Assembly: GCA_963205005.1 (NCBI GenBank)
Contig: CAUJHW010000150.1
Span: forward strand, 1-64,000
Direction of reading: 5' to 3'
Length of the DNA: 64,000 nt
Source of the DNA: Pseudomonadota bacterium
GTDB lineage: Bacteria > Pseudomonadota > Alphaproteobacteria > Caulobacterales > Caulobacteraceae
Position 1 is the stretch's first letter; each line of letters begins with the position of its first letter. The notes under the pieces are model-generated. The model was not told the DNA's origin. It did not search any database and saw nothing but the letters and a program-made list of their open reading frames with translations. This document shows, in pieces, positions 30,945 through 42,106 of this stretch. The position numbers and the translations under genes are program-made.

Positions 30945-32605
30945 CTGTCCAGACGCCGCCCCTTGGTCTCGGGCAGCAACAGCAGGCAGGTCACCACCGA
31001 GATCGCGGTGAAGGCGAAGGGGTACCAGAGGCCCGAGTAGAGGTCTCCCACCGTGGTCACGATGGCGAAGGCCGTGAAGGGCACGAAGCCGCCGACCCAG
31101 CCGGTGCCGATGTGATAGGGCAGGGACAGCGCGGTGTAGCGCACGCGGGTCGGGAACAGCTCGACCAGACAGGCCGCGATCGGGCCGTACAGCGCCGTCG
31201 CCGCGATCACGAACACCAGCAGCACGCCGAACGCGCCCGGCAGGTTCATCCGCTTGGGATCGGCCTTCTCGGGATAGCCGGCCTGAGCGAGCGCGGCCTT
31301 GATCCGGGTCTCGACGCTGGCCTTGACCGCCTTCGCCACCGGCGCGGTGAGGCCGCGGGCGTCGGTGGAGGGCACGGTCCAGCTGCCCACGCGGACCAGC
31401 GCGGGCTGGCCGGCCACGCCTGGCTCGTTGCGATAGGAGACGCCGGCGTTGGACAGGGTCGACTTTGCGATGTCGCAGGACGACAGGAACTTGGCCTTGC
31501 CCACCGGGTCAAACTGCAGCGAGCAGTCGGCCGGATCGGCGATCACCACCACTGGCGTCTTCGCCTCGGCCTCGGCGAGCGCCGGGTTCAGGGTCTGAGA
31601 CAGCAGGTGGAAGCCGGGGAAATAGGCCGCCAGCATCAGGGTCATGCCGAACAGCATCACCGTCTTGCGGCCGATACGGTCGGAGAGCCAGCCGAAGACC
31701 ACATAGAGCACGGCGCTGGCCGCGGTGATCGACAGCATCAGGACGTTGATCGTCTCGGGACTGACCTTCAGGAACCGCTCCATGAAGGTCTGGGCGTAGA
31801 AGAAGGTGGTGTACCAGACCGCCCCTTGCGCGAACATCACGGCCACCAGCGAGATCAGCACCAGCCTGAGGTTCGGCCAGTGGCCGAAAGCTTCCTTGAA
31901 CGGCGCCTGGCTCTGGTTGCCCTCGGCCTTGAGCTTGGCGAACTCCGGGCTTTCGGTGAGCTTCAGGCGCATCCAGATCGAGACCATCAGCAGCACGCCG
32001 GAGAACAGGAACGGCACCCGCCAGCCCCAGGCGTCGAAGGCCTCGTTGCCGATGGCGGTGCGGGTCAGCAGGATGACGATCAGCGCGCCGAACAGGCCGA
32101 AGGCCGCCGAGGTCTGGATCCAGCTGGTGGCCTGGCCGCGCCCGTTCGAAGGCGCATGCTCGGCCACATAGATCGCGGCGCCGCCGTACTCGCCGCCCAG
32201 GGCGAAACCCTGGATGATCCGCATCAGGATCAGCAGGATCGGACCGATGGCGCCCGCCTGGGTGTAGCTGGGCAGCAGGCCGATGGCGACGGTCGCCCCG
32301 CCCATCAGCAGCACCGTCGCCAGGAACGCGCCCTTGCGCCCTGCCCGGTCGCCGATCCGGCCGAACACCAGCGCGCCCAGCGGCCGGAACAGGAAGCCCG
32401 TGCCGAACAGCGCCAGCGCCGCGGCCAGCGCCGCAGTCTCGGGCAGGCCGGTGAAGAAGGTCTTGGAGATGACCCCCGTCAGGCTGCCGAAGACGAAGAA
32501 GTCATACCACTCGAAGGTCGTGCCCGCCGAGGAGGCGGCGATGACGGTGCGCAGCGTCTTCGGGTCGACCTCGTCGCTTGCGGCCGTCGCGGCGATCTCC
32601 GCCAT
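30941..32605 (-). CDS. MFS transporter, metabolite:H+ symporter (MHS)-like
   Basis: GTTFEWYDFFVFGSLTGVISKTFF; GDRAGRKGAFLATVLLMG. Confidence 0.92.
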   Translation of the reverse strand: MAEIAATAASDEVDPKTLRTVIAASSAGTTFEWYDFFVFGSLTGVISKTFFTGLPETAALAAALALFGTGFLFRPLGALVFGRIGDRAGRKGAFLATVLLMGGATVAIGLLPSYTQAGAIGPILLILMRIIQGFALGGEYGGAAIYVAEHAPSNGRGQATSWIQTSAAFGLFGALIVILLTRTAIGNEAFDAWGWRVPFLFSGVLLMVSIWMRLKLTESPEFAKLKAEGNQSQAPFKEAFGHWPNLRLVLISLVAVMFAQGAVWYTTFFYAQTFMERFLKVSPETINVLMLSITAASAVLYVVFGWLSDRIGRKTVMLFGMTLMLAAYFPGFHLLSQTLNPALAEAEAKTPVVVIADPADCSLQFDPVGKAKFLSSCDIAKSTLSNAGVSYRNEPGVAGQPALVRVGSWTVPSTDARGLTAPVAKAVKASVETRIKAALAQAGYPEKADPKRMNLPGAFGVLLVFVIAATALYGPIAACLVELFPTRVRYTALSLPYHIGTGWVGGFVPFTAFAIVTTVGDLYSGLWYPFAFTAISVVTCLLLLPETKGRRLDS

Positions 32606-32724
32606 GCGTGGTGTTCCTTCCCCAGGTAGGTCTTGCGGCTTGGTCTAGCATCGGTTCGCCACGCGGCGGAAGCCGCAGGCGCACCAGGGCGCCCGCCACC
32701 CCGGATGCGCAGCCGGTCGGAGCG

Positions 32725-34137
32725 TCACTTCACCCCGGCGTAGGCCTTCACCAGGTCGAACAGGTAGTCGCGGCCCTCATAGACAGAGCGGACGCGGATG
32801 CGTTCGTTCAGGCCGTGGGCGAAGCCACCGTCGGGGTCGCCGAACATGCCGGGGACGCCATAGACCGCCATCTTCACCGGCCCGAAGTACAGGCCGTCGG
32901 TGGCGCCGGCCGCCATGCCCGGGATCAGCGGCACGCCGGGGAAGTGCTTCGCCGCCACAGCCTTCATCGGCTCGATCACCCTGGGGTCCAGCGGCGGGGC
33001 GATGGCGATCGGCTTGTCGGCGTTCAGCGCCTTGATCGACACCCGGCTGTCGCCGATCACCCGCATCAGGGTTTCGCGGGTCTCCTGCCATGTCTCTCCC
33101 GGGAAGATGCGGCAGTTGACGATGGCCGTGGCCCGTTGCGGCAGGGCGTTGGACGCGTGGCCGGCGTCCAGACGGGTGGTGATGCAGTTGGTGTGGAGGA
33201 TGGCGTTGACGTTCGGATCGGTGGACGCGATGCGGGCCGCCTCGGCGTCGGCCGGATTGGCAAGCAGGCGCTTCAGGGCGACCCCGGCCTCGTCGGGTCG
33301 TTCGGCCCGGATCGCGAACGCCTGCCGGGTGATGTCGGTCAGCTTCACCGGGAACACATGGCCGCGGATCTTGAGCAGCGCCTCGGACAGGCGGTAGATG
33401 GCGTTGTCCGGCAGCGGCCGCGAGGAGTGGCCGCCGGGGTTGGTCACCTCCAGCAGGAAGTTCTGAGAGGCCTTCTCGCCGGCCAGGACAGTCATCACCT
33501 CGCGCCTGCCGTCGGGCGCCAGCCGGCCCCCACCGCCCTCGTTGAGCCCGAAGTCCGCCTGGATCAGGTCAGGGCGGTTCTTCACCAGCCAGTCGGCGCC
33601 GTTGAACGCCTCATTGGTCTCCTCACCGCAGGTCAGCGCCAGCTTGAGCGTCCGCTTCGGGGCCGCCTTGCCCTGCTTCAGCCGGATCAGGGTGTCGACC
33701 CAGACGGCGTCCAGCGCCTTCATGTCGGCGGTCCCGCGACCGTAGAAGTAGCCGTTCTCCTCGATCAGGGTGAAGGGATCGCGGGTCCAGTCCTCGCGGC
33801 GGGCCTCCACCACGTCGAGGTGGCCCAGCAGCAGGATGGCGCCGGCCTTGGGATCGGAGCCCTTGAGGTGGGCGACGATGCCGCCCTCCTTCGGTTTGGA
33901 AGGATCGGCGAAATAGGTGATGTCGCCGTCGGCGAAGCCGGCCCCCTTGAGCCGCGCGCCCATTTTGGCGGCCGCCTCGGTGCAGCTGCCCACCGACAGG
34001 GTGGTGTTGGTCTCGACCAGTTCCTTGTAGATCGCGCGATAGGCGGCCTGGTCGGGCCGGAGCGCGGCGTCCTGCGCCTGGGCGGCGCCACCCGCCAGCA
34101 GGGACAGCCCAAGAATTCCCGTCGCGATCAACCGCAT
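32725..34137 (-). CDS. M20/M25/M40 family metallopeptidase, secreted
   Basis: AILLLGHLDVVEARREDWTRDPFTL, GTADMKALD, GEETNE. Confidence 0.93.
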   Translation of the reverse strand: MRLIATGILGLSLLAGGAAQAQDAALRPDQAAYRAIYKELVETNTTLSVGSCTEAAAKMGARLKGAGFADGDITYFADPSKPKEGGIVAHLKGSDPKAGAILLLGHLDVVEARREDWTRDPFTLIEENGYFYGRGTADMKALDAVWVDTLIRLKQGKAAPKRTLKLALTCGEETNEAFNGADWLVKNRPDLIQADFGLNEGGGGRLAPDGRREVMTVLAGEKASQNFLLEVTNPGGHSSRPLPDNAIYRLSEALLKIRGHVFPVKLTDITRQAFAIRAERPDEAGVALKRLLANPADAEAARIASTDPNVNAILHTNCITTRLDAGHASNALPQRATAIVNCRIFPGETWQETRETLMRVIGDSRVSIKALNADKPIAIAPPLDPRVIEPMKAVAAKHFPGVPLIPGMAAGATDGLYFGPVKMAVYGVPGMFGDPDGGFAHGLNERIRVRSVYEGRDYLFDLVKAYAGVK

Positions 34138-34197
34138 CACATCCCCCGTTTCAAGCGGAGGCAATTGAGCATGGCCGGCCGCCCGGCGAAAGCGCCT

Positions 34198-36549
34198 CTA
34201 GGCCGCGGCGGTCGCGTTGCCGGAAGGCGCCTCTTCAGCGGTCGCCCGGGAGATTTCCCGGATCAGATCGCCGGGCGAGATCGGCTTTCCCACCACCCCG
34301 TCCATGCCCGCGTCCAGATAGGCCTTGCGCTGGTGCGACAGCACGTTGGCCGTCAGGGCCACGATCGGGGTCGCCGCGGGGGCTCCGCCGAGGGCGCGGA
34401 TGCGGCGGGCGGCCTCCAGCCCGTCGATTCCCGGCATCTGGATGTCCATCAGGATCAGGTCGAAGCCGCCCCGCGCCGCGGCCTCGACGCCGAGGTAGCC
34501 GTCCACGGCCGTCTCCACCGAGGCGCCCAGATTTTCCAGCAGTCTGGTGGCGATCAGGCGGTTGGTGGCGTTGTCCTCCACCACCAGCACACGCACGCCG
34601 TCCAGCAACGCCAGCGCAGGCTCCGGCGTCGCATCGAGGGCCTCGGAGACCTCGGCGCGCACTTCCAGCCAGAAGGTCGAGCCGCGGCCCTCAATGGAAG
34701 TAAAGCCCACCTGGCCGTTCATCATCTCGGCCAGCCGGCGTGTGATCGCGAGGCCTAGCCCGGATCCGCCGAACTTGCGGGTCGTCGAGGCGTCAGCCTG
34801 GTTGAACCGCTCGAACAGCCGCGCCTGGGCGGACGGCGCGATGCCGACGCCGGTGTCCTCGACCTCGAACCGCAGCACGCCGGCGTCGGCGCGCCGGCAG
34901 CGGACCACCACATGGCCCTGCTCGGTGAACTTGACGGCGTTGCCCACCAGGTTGAACAGCGCCTGACGTAGCCGGACCGGGTCGGAGCGCATCCAGCCCA
35001 GGGCCGGATCGGCGTCGACGATCAGCTGCAGCCCCTTGCTCCGGGCCTGCGGCTCCAGAAGCCGCACGACGCCGCCAACCAGGGTGGTCGGGTCCACGGG
35101 CTCGCAGGTCAGCTCGAGGCGACCCGCCTCGATCTTCGAGAAGTCGATCACGTCGTTGAGCAGTTCGGCCAGCATCTGGCCGCACGACAGGGCCTCGCCG
35201 AGCAGGCTGCGCCCGTCCTCACTCAGCCCTTCTGACTTGAGCAGGTGCAGCACCCCCATCACCCCGTTCAGCGGTGTGCGGATCTCGTGGCTCATGTTGG
35301 CGAGGAACGCGGCCTTGGCCTCCGCGGCGGCCTCCGCCGCCCGCTGGGCCTCGATCAGCGCCAGCTCCTGACGCTTGTTGGCGTCGCAGTCCTGGATCAG
35401 GCCCACCGCCTTGCGCCAGCGGCCGTTCCGGCTGATCTGCAGGTGATGATAGACGCGGACCCAGCGCTCCACGCCGTCCGGCCGGACAATCCGGGCCTCA
35501 AAGCATTCGCCTGAGCTCTTCTCGCCCCGGTGCAGGGCGCGGAACGATGCGCGCACATGCGGCAGGTCGTCGACGTGGAACCCCGGATAGCGGAGCTCGC
35601 AGGCCTCGGCGTAGCTGGAATTCCGGCGTCCGGTGATCCGCTCGAACTCGGGCGAACACCAGAAGGTCCCACGCACATGGTCGATCTCGTAGACCCCGGC
35701 CTCGGCGGCCTCGAGCGCCAGGTTCAGGCGGCTGGCATTGGCCTGGGCCTCAAGGCGGGCCTTGCGCATCTGCTGCTCGCCGCGTCGCGCGGCGTCTCGG
35801 GTTTCGGCCAGTTCGGTGATGTCTTCGGAGATGCCCTTGAGCGTGTGGATGCCGCTGGGCTGGAGTTCGGTCCGCACCGTCACCCGCATGGTGATCCAGC
35901 GTCCTCGGGCGCGGATGCGGTGCTCGAGGCGCACCGGCTTGCCGGTCATCACGGCGTCGGTCATCGCCTCGCGCGTCATCTTCCGGTGGCGCGGATGGAC
36001 GCGCGCCAGGAACATCTCGGGTGTCCAGACGATATCGGGATCGAACCCGGCGATCTCCAGCAGCTCGTCGGACCACCAGATGGAGTCCGACGTCGGGTCG
36101 AATTCCCAGATGCCGATCCCCGCCGAGGCCCCCAGCATCTTGCGGGTCCGGCGGGCCTCCTCGATCTCCTCGCGGTCGGCGCGCTCGGTATGGATGTCGC
36201 GCATGTTGCCGATGAGGTCGCCGCTATCCATGACCTGCCGGCGCGCGGCCACCCAGCGCCAGCTTCCGTCAGCGGCGCGCAGCCGAACCTCGGCCTCCGC
36301 AACATCACCCGGCATGGCGACGGCCGCACGGGCGCGTATCCCCTCGATCTCGTCAGGGTGGCAGAAGTCGAAGACGGAGCGGCCGATCAGCTCGGCCTCG
36401 CTCAAGCCGGTGAAGTCCGACCAGGCGCGGTTGACCTGCAGCAGGACGCCATCGGGCGAGACCACCTGCATTAGGTCATGGCTGTTGTCGAACAGCCATT
36501 CCGCCATCTCGGCCTTGTCGGCGGCGCCTGTCGCGCTCTTCCGAACCAT
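34198..36549 (-). CDS. PAS-containing hybrid sensor histidine kinase with C-terminal receiver
   Basis: H box MSHEIRTPLNGVMGVL, N/G boxes, C-terminal VRVLVVEDNATNRLIA...LILMDIQMPGIDGLEA. Confidence 0.95.
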   Translation of the reverse strand: MVRKSATGAADKAEMAEWLFDNSHDLMQVVSPDGVLLQVNRAWSDFTGLSEAELIGRSVFDFCHPDEIEGIRARAAVAMPGDVAEAEVRLRAADGSWRWVAARRQVMDSGDLIGNMRDIHTERADREEIEEARRTRKMLGASAGIGIWEFDPTSDSIWWSDELLEIAGFDPDIVWTPEMFLARVHPRHRKMTREAMTDAVMTGKPVRLEHRIRARGRWITMRVTVRTELQPSGIHTLKGISEDITELAETRDAARRGEQQMRKARLEAQANASRLNLALEAAEAGVYEIDHVRGTFWCSPEFERITGRRNSSYAEACELRYPGFHVDDLPHVRASFRALHRGEKSSGECFEARIVRPDGVERWVRVYHHLQISRNGRWRKAVGLIQDCDANKRQELALIEAQRAAEAAAEAKAAFLANMSHEIRTPLNGVMGVLHLLKSEGLSEDGRSLLGEALSCGQMLAELLNDVIDFSKIEAGRLELTCEPVDPTTLVGGVVRLLEPQARSKGLQLIVDADPALGWMRSDPVRLRQALFNLVGNAVKFTEQGHVVVRCRRADAGVLRFEVEDTGVGIAPSAQARLFERFNQADASTTRKFGGSGLGLAITRRLAEMMNGQVGFTSIEGRGSTFWLEVRAEVSEALDATPEPALALLDGVRVLVVEDNATNRLIATRLLENLGASVETAVDGYLGVEAAARGGFDLILMDIQMPGIDGLEAARRIRALGGAPAATPIVALTANVLSHQRKAYLDAGMDGVVGKPISPGDLIREISRATAEEAPSGNATAAA

Positions 36550-36623
36550 CGCCCTTTCCTCTCGTTCAGAGAGAAAGTGACACCCCACAGGTAAATTTAA
36601 GGTTGTAGAATCCGATCCTGCCT

Positions 36624-37814
36624 TCAGAACGCGCTTTCGCCGGTGATCGCCCGCCCGAGGATCAGCGCGTGCACATCGTGCGCGCCCTCGTAGGTGTTGA
36701 CGGTCTCCAGGTTCGAGGCGTGGCGCATCACGTGATACTCGCCGGAAATCCCGTTTCCGCCGTGCATGTCGCGCGCGACCCGGGCGATATCCAGCGCCTT
36801 GCCGCAGTTGTTGCGCTTCAGCATCGAGATCGCCTCGGGCACCCAGGCCCCCTCGTCGATCAGACGGCCCAGAGCCAGCGCACCCTCAAAGCCCAGGGCA
36901 ATCTCGGTGGACATGTCGGCCAGCTTCTTCTGCACCAGCTGGCGCGAGGCCAGAGTGCGTCCGAACAGGCTGCGGCTGGAGACATAGTCGCGCGAGGCGT
37001 GCAGGCAGAACTCGGCCGCGCCCATGGCGCCCCAGGCGATGCCGTAGCGCGCCTTGTTCAGGCACGAGAACGGCCCGCGCAGGCCCTCGACATTGGGCAG
37101 CATGGCGTCTTCCGGCACGAACACGTCGGTCAGCGAGATTTCGCCGGTGATCGAGGCCCGCAGGCTGAGCTTGTTGAGAATCTTCGGAGTCTCGAAGCCC
37201 TTGGTCCCGCGGTCGACCAGGAAGCCGCGGATCTTGCCGTCCAGCTTGGCCCAGACCAGGGCCACGTCGGACACCGGCGCGTTGGTGATCCACATCTTCG
37301 CCCCGTTGAGGACGTAGCCGCCATCGACCTTCTTCGCCACCGTGCGCATGGACGCCGGATCGGAGCCGCCGTCGGGTTCGGTCAGGCCGAAGCAGCCGAT
37401 GATCGTGCCTGCGGCCATGCCCGGCAGGTACTTGCGGCGCTGTTCCTCCGATCCGAAGGCGTAGATCGGATACATCACCAGCGAGGACTGAACGCTCATC
37501 GCCGAGCGGTAGCCGGAGTCGATCGCCTCGATCTCGCGGGCGATCAGGCCGTAGGCCACGTGGTTCACGCCCGCGCAGCCGTACTCCTCCGGCAGCGTCG
37601 GACCCAGGAAGCCCAGCGCCCCCATCTCCGTCATGATCTCGCGGTCGAACCGCTCCTCGGCATAGGCCGAGACCACCCGGGGCAGCAGCTTCTCGCGGGC
37701 GTACTGGCGCGCCGCGTCCCAGATCATCCGCTCCTCTTCGGAGAGGCGCGAGGACAGGTCCAGCGGGTCATCCCAGCGGTAGGTCTTCTGGGGCGCGCCT
37801 GAATCGGCCGGCAT
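36624..37814 (-). CDS. gcdH: Acyl-CoA dehydrogenase, glutaryl-CoA dehydrogenase-like
   Basis: [70 protein letters not shown]-terminus. Confidence 0.9.
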   Translation of the reverse strand: MPADSGAPQKTYRWDDPLDLSSRLSEEERMIWDAARQYAREKLLPRVVSAYAEERFDREIMTEMGALGFLGPTLPEEYGCAGVNHVAYGLIAREIEAIDSGYRSAMSVQSSLVMYPIYAFGSEEQRRKYLPGMAAGTIIGCFGLTEPDGGSDPASMRTVAKKVDGGYVLNGAKMWITNAPVSDVALVWAKLDGKIRGFLVDRGTKGFETPKILNKLSLRASITGEISLTDVFVPEDAMLPNVEGLRGPFSCLNKARYGIAWGAMGAAEFCLHASRDYVSSRSLFGRTLASRQLVQKKLADMSTEIALGFEGALALGRLIDEGAWVPEAISMLKRNNCGKALDIARVARDMHGGNGISGEYHVMRHASNLETVNTYEGAHDVHALILGRAITGESAF

Positions 37815-37857
37815 GAGGAGGCTCCTGTCTGATCGGTCGCGGCGGGATACCGGGTTT

Positions 37858-38670
37858 TCAGGTTCCCGTGTAGACGCCTTTGCGTTTCTCGACGAAGGCG
37901 GCGCGGGATTCCTTGGCGTCGTTGCGGGCGCGCCGGACGAAGTCGAGGCCCAGGGTCTCGAAGCGAAGGGCGTCGTCCAGTCCGCAGTCCATGTTGTGCT
38001 GCAGGACCCGCTTGGACATCCGCAGCGCCAGCGGCGGCCACTGGGTCATCTCGTCCGCATAGGCCACGGCCGAGTCCAGCAGGCCCTCGGCCGGGGCGAT
38101 CCGGTTCAGCAGGCCCAGGCGCAGGGCCTCCTCGGCGCCGACCGCGCGGCTGGTCATGATCATGTCGGCGGCGGCGGCGTAGCCAACCACCCGCGGCAGG
38201 AAGAAGCTGAGCCCGGAGTCCGGCGACAGCGAGCGCTCGATGAACACGCTCTTGAAGCGCGCGTGTTCGCTGCCGATCCGGACGTCGCAGGCCATGGCCG
38301 TCGACAGCCCCGCGCCGGCCGCCACGCCGTTGATCGCCCCAATCACCGGCTTGTCGAAGGCCGCCCACATGCTGGCCCAGCGGCCGACCCAGCCCATGTC
38401 GTCCAGCTTCTCGTTCTGTGTGGCCAGGACAGCGCCGCCCTCCGCCATCACCGCCGCGCCGGCGGCGAGGTCCGCCCCGGCGCAGAATCCGCGGCCGGCT
38501 CCGGTCAGCACAACCGCGCGCACATCGTCATCGGCCCGCAGAGCTTCCAGCGCCCGGGCGACTTCGGCCCGCATGTCCGCGGACAGGGCGTTCAGCCGGT
38601 CCGGATTGCTCAGCGTCAGGACGGCCACATGGCCGCGCCGCGCCAGGGTGATGAACTGATGGTCGGCCAT
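37858..38670 (-). CDS. Enoyl-CoA hydratase/isomerase family protein
   Basis: [40 protein letters not shown]. Confidence 0.93.
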   Translation of the reverse strand: MADHQFITLARRGHVAVLTLSNPDRLNALSADMRAEVARALEALRADDDVRAVVLTGAGRGFCAGADLAAGAAVMAEGGAVLATQNEKLDDMGWVGRWASMWAAFDKPVIGAINGVAAGAGLSTAMACDVRIGSEHARFKSVFIERSLSPDSGLSFFLPRVVGYAAAADMIMTSRAVGAEEALRLGLLNRIAPAEGLLDSAVAYADEMTQWPPLALRMSKRVLQHNMDCGLDDALRFETLGLDFVRRARNDAKESRAAFVEKRKGVYTGT

Positions 38671-38743
38671 GGGAACCCCCTGCGTTTCTCGTTGGTCTGA
38701 CAGTCGCGCCGATCTTGCCGGATGGAAACCCGCCCGCCGTTTT

Positions 38744-38758
38744 TGCAACTCATTCTCA
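38744..38758. promoter_or_regulatory. Candidate Fur-box-like operator upstream of TonB receptor
   Basis: TGCAACTCATTCTCA matches the 7-1-7 Fur pattern TGANAATNATTNTCA at 10 of 12 fixed positions. Confidence 0.55.
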
Positions 38759-38821
38759 TTGCCAGGAGCCCTTTGCGCTATTAAGAACCACTCGCAAGTA
38801 AGGTCAGTGCAGGAGAGTTGC

Positions 38822-41314
38822 GTGCGTGGGTCGATCCAGGGTGTCAGAGCCTATGCCAGGCGGCGGCCGACCGTGGCCCACGGGCTGGTGGCGATGGCCA
38901 GCCTTGCAGCGCTGGGCGCCCTGCAGCCGGCAGCCGCGGCGGAAACGGCCGATGCGGACGCGGCGACCCTGGTTTCGACGGTCGATGTCGAAGGCCGCAA
39001 GGCCCCCCTCGACACCCACCCCGACCTGCCCACCCTGACCGCCACGATCCAGGACACGCCCCAGGCGGTCAGCGTGATCGACGCCGCCCAGTTGCGGAAC
39101 CAGGGGATCAACACCCTTGAGCAGGCGCTGCGCAATGTGCCGGGCATCACCGTGACCATCGGCGAGGGCGGACAGCTCAACGGCGACCAGTTCAAGATCC
39201 GCGGCTTCGATTCCAAGGACGATGTCTACGTCGACGGCCTGCGCGACTTCGGCGTCTACACCCGCGACAGCTTCAACTACGAACAGGTCCAGGTGCTGAA
39301 GGGCCCGTCCGGCGCCATGTTCGGCCGGGGCACGACCGGCGGGGCGATCAACACCCTGTCAAAGCGCCCGCGGCTGGAGGACTTCCAGACGATCGACGCC
39401 TATGCCGGTAACGGCGACTACTACCGGGGCCTCGCCGACATCAATCACCGCTTCGGCGAACATGCCGCCGGACGCCTGGCGCTGATGGCCAGCTCCACCG
39501 GCGTGGTGGACCGCGACAGCATCTACTCGCACCGCTGGGGGGCGGCGGCGACGCTGGCCTTCGGCCTCGGGACCGACACCCAGTTCAGCGTCGGCTACCT
39601 GCACCAGAGCGACCGCAGGCGGCCTGACTACGGCATCATCATCGTGCAGCGGCCCGGCGAGATCGTCGCCCGTCCAGCTACCGAATACGGCGTCGGCGTC
39701 GATCGCTCGAACTTCCTGGGCTTCAGCGCCGACCGCGATCGCACCGAGGCCGACATCCTCACCGTGCGGCTGACCCACAAGGTCAACGAAAAGGTCACCG
39801 TCACCTCCGACACCCGCTACGGCGTCTATTCGCGCTACTTCCAGTACTCGACGCTGGATCAGTGCAACGCGGCCTGCACCGCCGCCCTGTTCGACGGCAA
39901 CCCGGCCACCGAGGCCTTCGGCGGCATCGGCGGCTCGAGTCCCTACGACAATGACGCCTGGGGCCTGCAGAACATCTCCACGATCCGTGTGGACTATGAC
40001 CTGGGCGGCTTCCGCAACCAGGCGATCTTCGGGATCGATGTGTCACGGCAGGAGAACGACAAGGCGTTCTACGCCTACACCCTGCCGGCGGGGATCGCGA
40101 CGCGGCCGGCCATCCCGCATCCGATCGTGACACCCAACCCGGCCTTCCCGGCCGGCTACACCCTGTTCCGCCCCGTCCCCGGCGCCAACCTCACCTGCCC
40201 GGCGACGGGGAACTGCACGACCAACGTCCTGGGCCCGACGGTGTTCTCCAACGTCGCCGCGACCGGAGTGCTGGAAAGCCACGGCCGGGCGACCAACGTG
40301 GCCGCCTTCTTCACCGACCGGCTATGGCTGGTCGACAGGGTCTCGATCATCGGCAGCCTGCGGCTGGACCGCTACACCGCCGATCTGGACTCGATCCTCT
40401 ACACGGGTCAGGCCTCGCCCCCCGGCGGCATCAAGTCGAAGTCGACCCTGAAGAGCCCCCGCTTCAGCGCGGTGTTCGAGCCAGCCGACGACCAGACGCT
40501 GTACCTGTCCTGGGGCCGCTCCGAGACGCCGCAGGGCACGTCGATCACCGCCGCCGGCACGGCGCTGACGGTGACCGCCAAGGACCTCGACCCCGAGGTC
40601 TCCAGGATCCTCGAGGCCGGCGCCAAGGTCCGCGTGCCGGGGACCCAGCTGTCGGCCACCGCCTCGGTGTTCCGGATCCGCAAGGACAACGCCCTGCAGA
40701 CCGACCCGGCCACCGGCTTCCTTCAGGCCCAGTCGGGCGAGAAGCAGGAGGTTAAGGGCTTCGAACTGGGTCTGACCGGACGGGTCACGCCCAAATGGAC
40801 GGTCAACGCCGGCTACGCCTACCTCGACGCGAAGATCCGGGAGAGTTTCTCCAACTGTGTCGTGCCGACCTCGACGACGGGCACGCCCACCAACATCGTC
40901 TGCCCGGTCGGAGTCACCTCGGCGATCCCGGTGCGCAACACCATCGCCATCGGCCAGCAGGTGGTCTTCGTGCCGAAGCATTCGGCGTCGCTCTACACGA
41001 GCTACGATCTCTCGGACCTGATTGAGGGGCTGACCCTGGGCGGCGACATGTCGTGGCTGGACAGGCAGAACGTCGTCTACACCGGCCGCAGCGTCAGCTA
41101 CGCCGACCGCGCGACCCTGACGCCCGCAAGGCTCGGCGTGGTCCCCGAAAGCCTGACCCTGAACGCCTTTGCCGCCTACGCGACCGGGCCCTACCGGTTC
41201 AGTGTCAACGTCTACAACATCACCGACCGGCTGAACTATTCCCAGGTGTTCGGCAACCGGGCGACGCCGGCGGCCGGACGCACGGTGATCTTCGCCGTAG
41301 GCGCGAGCTTCTAG
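38822..41314 (+). CDS. TonB-dependent siderophore receptor
   Basis: Plug domain [32 protein letters not shown]...; barrel end [38 protein letters not shown] start inferred after AGGAG. Confidence 0.93.
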   Translation: MRGSIQGVRAYARRRPTVAHGLVAMASLAALGALQPAAAAETADADAATLVSTVDVEGRKAPLDTHPDLPTLTATIQDTPQAVSVIDAAQLRNQGINTLEQALRNVPGITVTIGEGGQLNGDQFKIRGFDSKDDVYVDGLRDFGVYTRDSFNYEQVQVLKGPSGAMFGRGTTGGAINTLSKRPRLEDFQTIDAYAGNGDYYRGLADINHRFGEHAAGRLALMASSTGVVDRDSIYSHRWGAAATLAFGLGTDTQFSVGYLHQSDRRRPDYGIIIVQRPGEIVARPATEYGVGVDRSNFLGFSADRDRTEADILTVRLTHKVNEKVTVTSDTRYGVYSRYFQYSTLDQCNAACTAALFDGNPATEAFGGIGGSSPYDNDAWGLQNISTIRVDYDLGGFRNQAIFGIDVSRQENDKAFYAYTLPAGIATRPAIPHPIVTPNPAFPAGYTLFRPVPGANLTCPATGNCTTNVLGPTVFSNVAATGVLESHGRATNVAAFFTDRLWLVDRVSIIGSLRLDRYTADLDSILYTGQASPPGGIKSKSTLKSPRFSAVFEPADDQTLYLSWGRSETPQGTSITAAGTALTVTAKDLDPEVSRILEAGAKVRVPGTQLSATASVFRIRKDNALQTDPATGFLQAQSGEKQEVKGFELGLTGRVTPKWTVNAGYAYLDAKIRESFSNCVVPTSTTGTPTNIVCPVGVTSAIPVRNTIAIGQQVVFVPKHSASLYTSYDLSDLIEGLTLGGDMSWLDRQNVVYTGRSVSYADRATLTPARLGVVPESLTLNAFAAYATGPYRFSVNVYNITDRLNYSQVFGNRATPAAGRTVIFAVGASF

Positions 41315-41316
41315 CA

Positions 41317-41994
41317 ATGATGGCGCACATCGAAGGGGTGCTGAGCCCCGATCAGGTGGCCATGTTCCGCGAACGGCTGGCCGCCGCCGACTGGGTCGAC
41401 GGCCGCGCCACCGCGGGCGAGCAGTCGGCTCTGGCCAAGCGTAACCTGCAGGTCCCGGCGGACTCTGAGACGGCGCGCGAGCTGGGGGAGATCATCCTGG
41501 GCGCCCTGGGTCGCAACCCCGCCTTCATCTCGGCGGGCCTGCCGCTGCGGGTCTATCCGCCGCTGTTCAACCGCTATGACGCGGGCATGGCCTTCGACAC
41601 CCACGTGGACAACGCCATCCGCTTCGCCGGCCCGGTGCGGTTCCGCACCGACCTGTCCTGCACCCTCTTCCTCACCGACCCGGACGACTATGACGGCGGC
41701 GAACTGATCGTGGAGGACATCTACGGCGAGCACGCCGTGAAGCTGCCGGCCGGTGACATGATCCTGTACCCGGCCTCGAGCCTGCACAGGGTGGCGGCGA
41801 TCACCCGCGGGTCCCGCTGGAGCTCGTTCTTCTGGGCCCAGTCGATGGTGCGCTCCGACGAACAGCGCACCCTGCTCTACGACCTGGACAACACGATCCA
41901 GCGCCAGAGTCTCAAGCTGGGCCAGGGCGACGCCGAAGTCGTCGGCCTCACCGGGATCTACAACAACCTGCTGCGGATGTGGGCTGACGTCTGA
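41317..41994 (+). CDS. Fe2+-dependent dioxygenase, PKHD-type hydroxylase (PiuC-like)
   Basis: [59 protein letters not shown]. Confidence 0.93.
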   Translation: MMAHIEGVLSPDQVAMFRERLAAADWVDGRATAGEQSALAKRNLQVPADSETARELGEIILGALGRNPAFISAGLPLRVYPPLFNRYDAGMAFDTHVDNAIRFAGPVRFRTDLSCTLFLTDPDDYDGGELIVEDIYGEHAVKLPAGDMILYPASSLHRVAAITRGSRWSSFFWAQSMVRSDEQRTLLYDLDNTIQRQSLKLGQGDAEVVGLTGIYNNLLRMWADV

Positions 41995-42106
41995 GACATC
42001 GACGGGCGGTGCGACTGCAGCCCCCCTCCACCCCGCTTCGCTCAATCCCCCTCCCCCGGTGGGGGGAGAGCACGCTGCATCGCCACTTCGGCGGGAGAGG
42101 CCGACC

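Noticed and set aside
30527-34758. Two plus-strand ORFs of about 700 aa (30527-32629 and 32578-34758)
   Set aside because: Antisense shadows of the MFS transporter, M20 peptidase and hybrid kinase; composition typical of GC-rich reverse frames.
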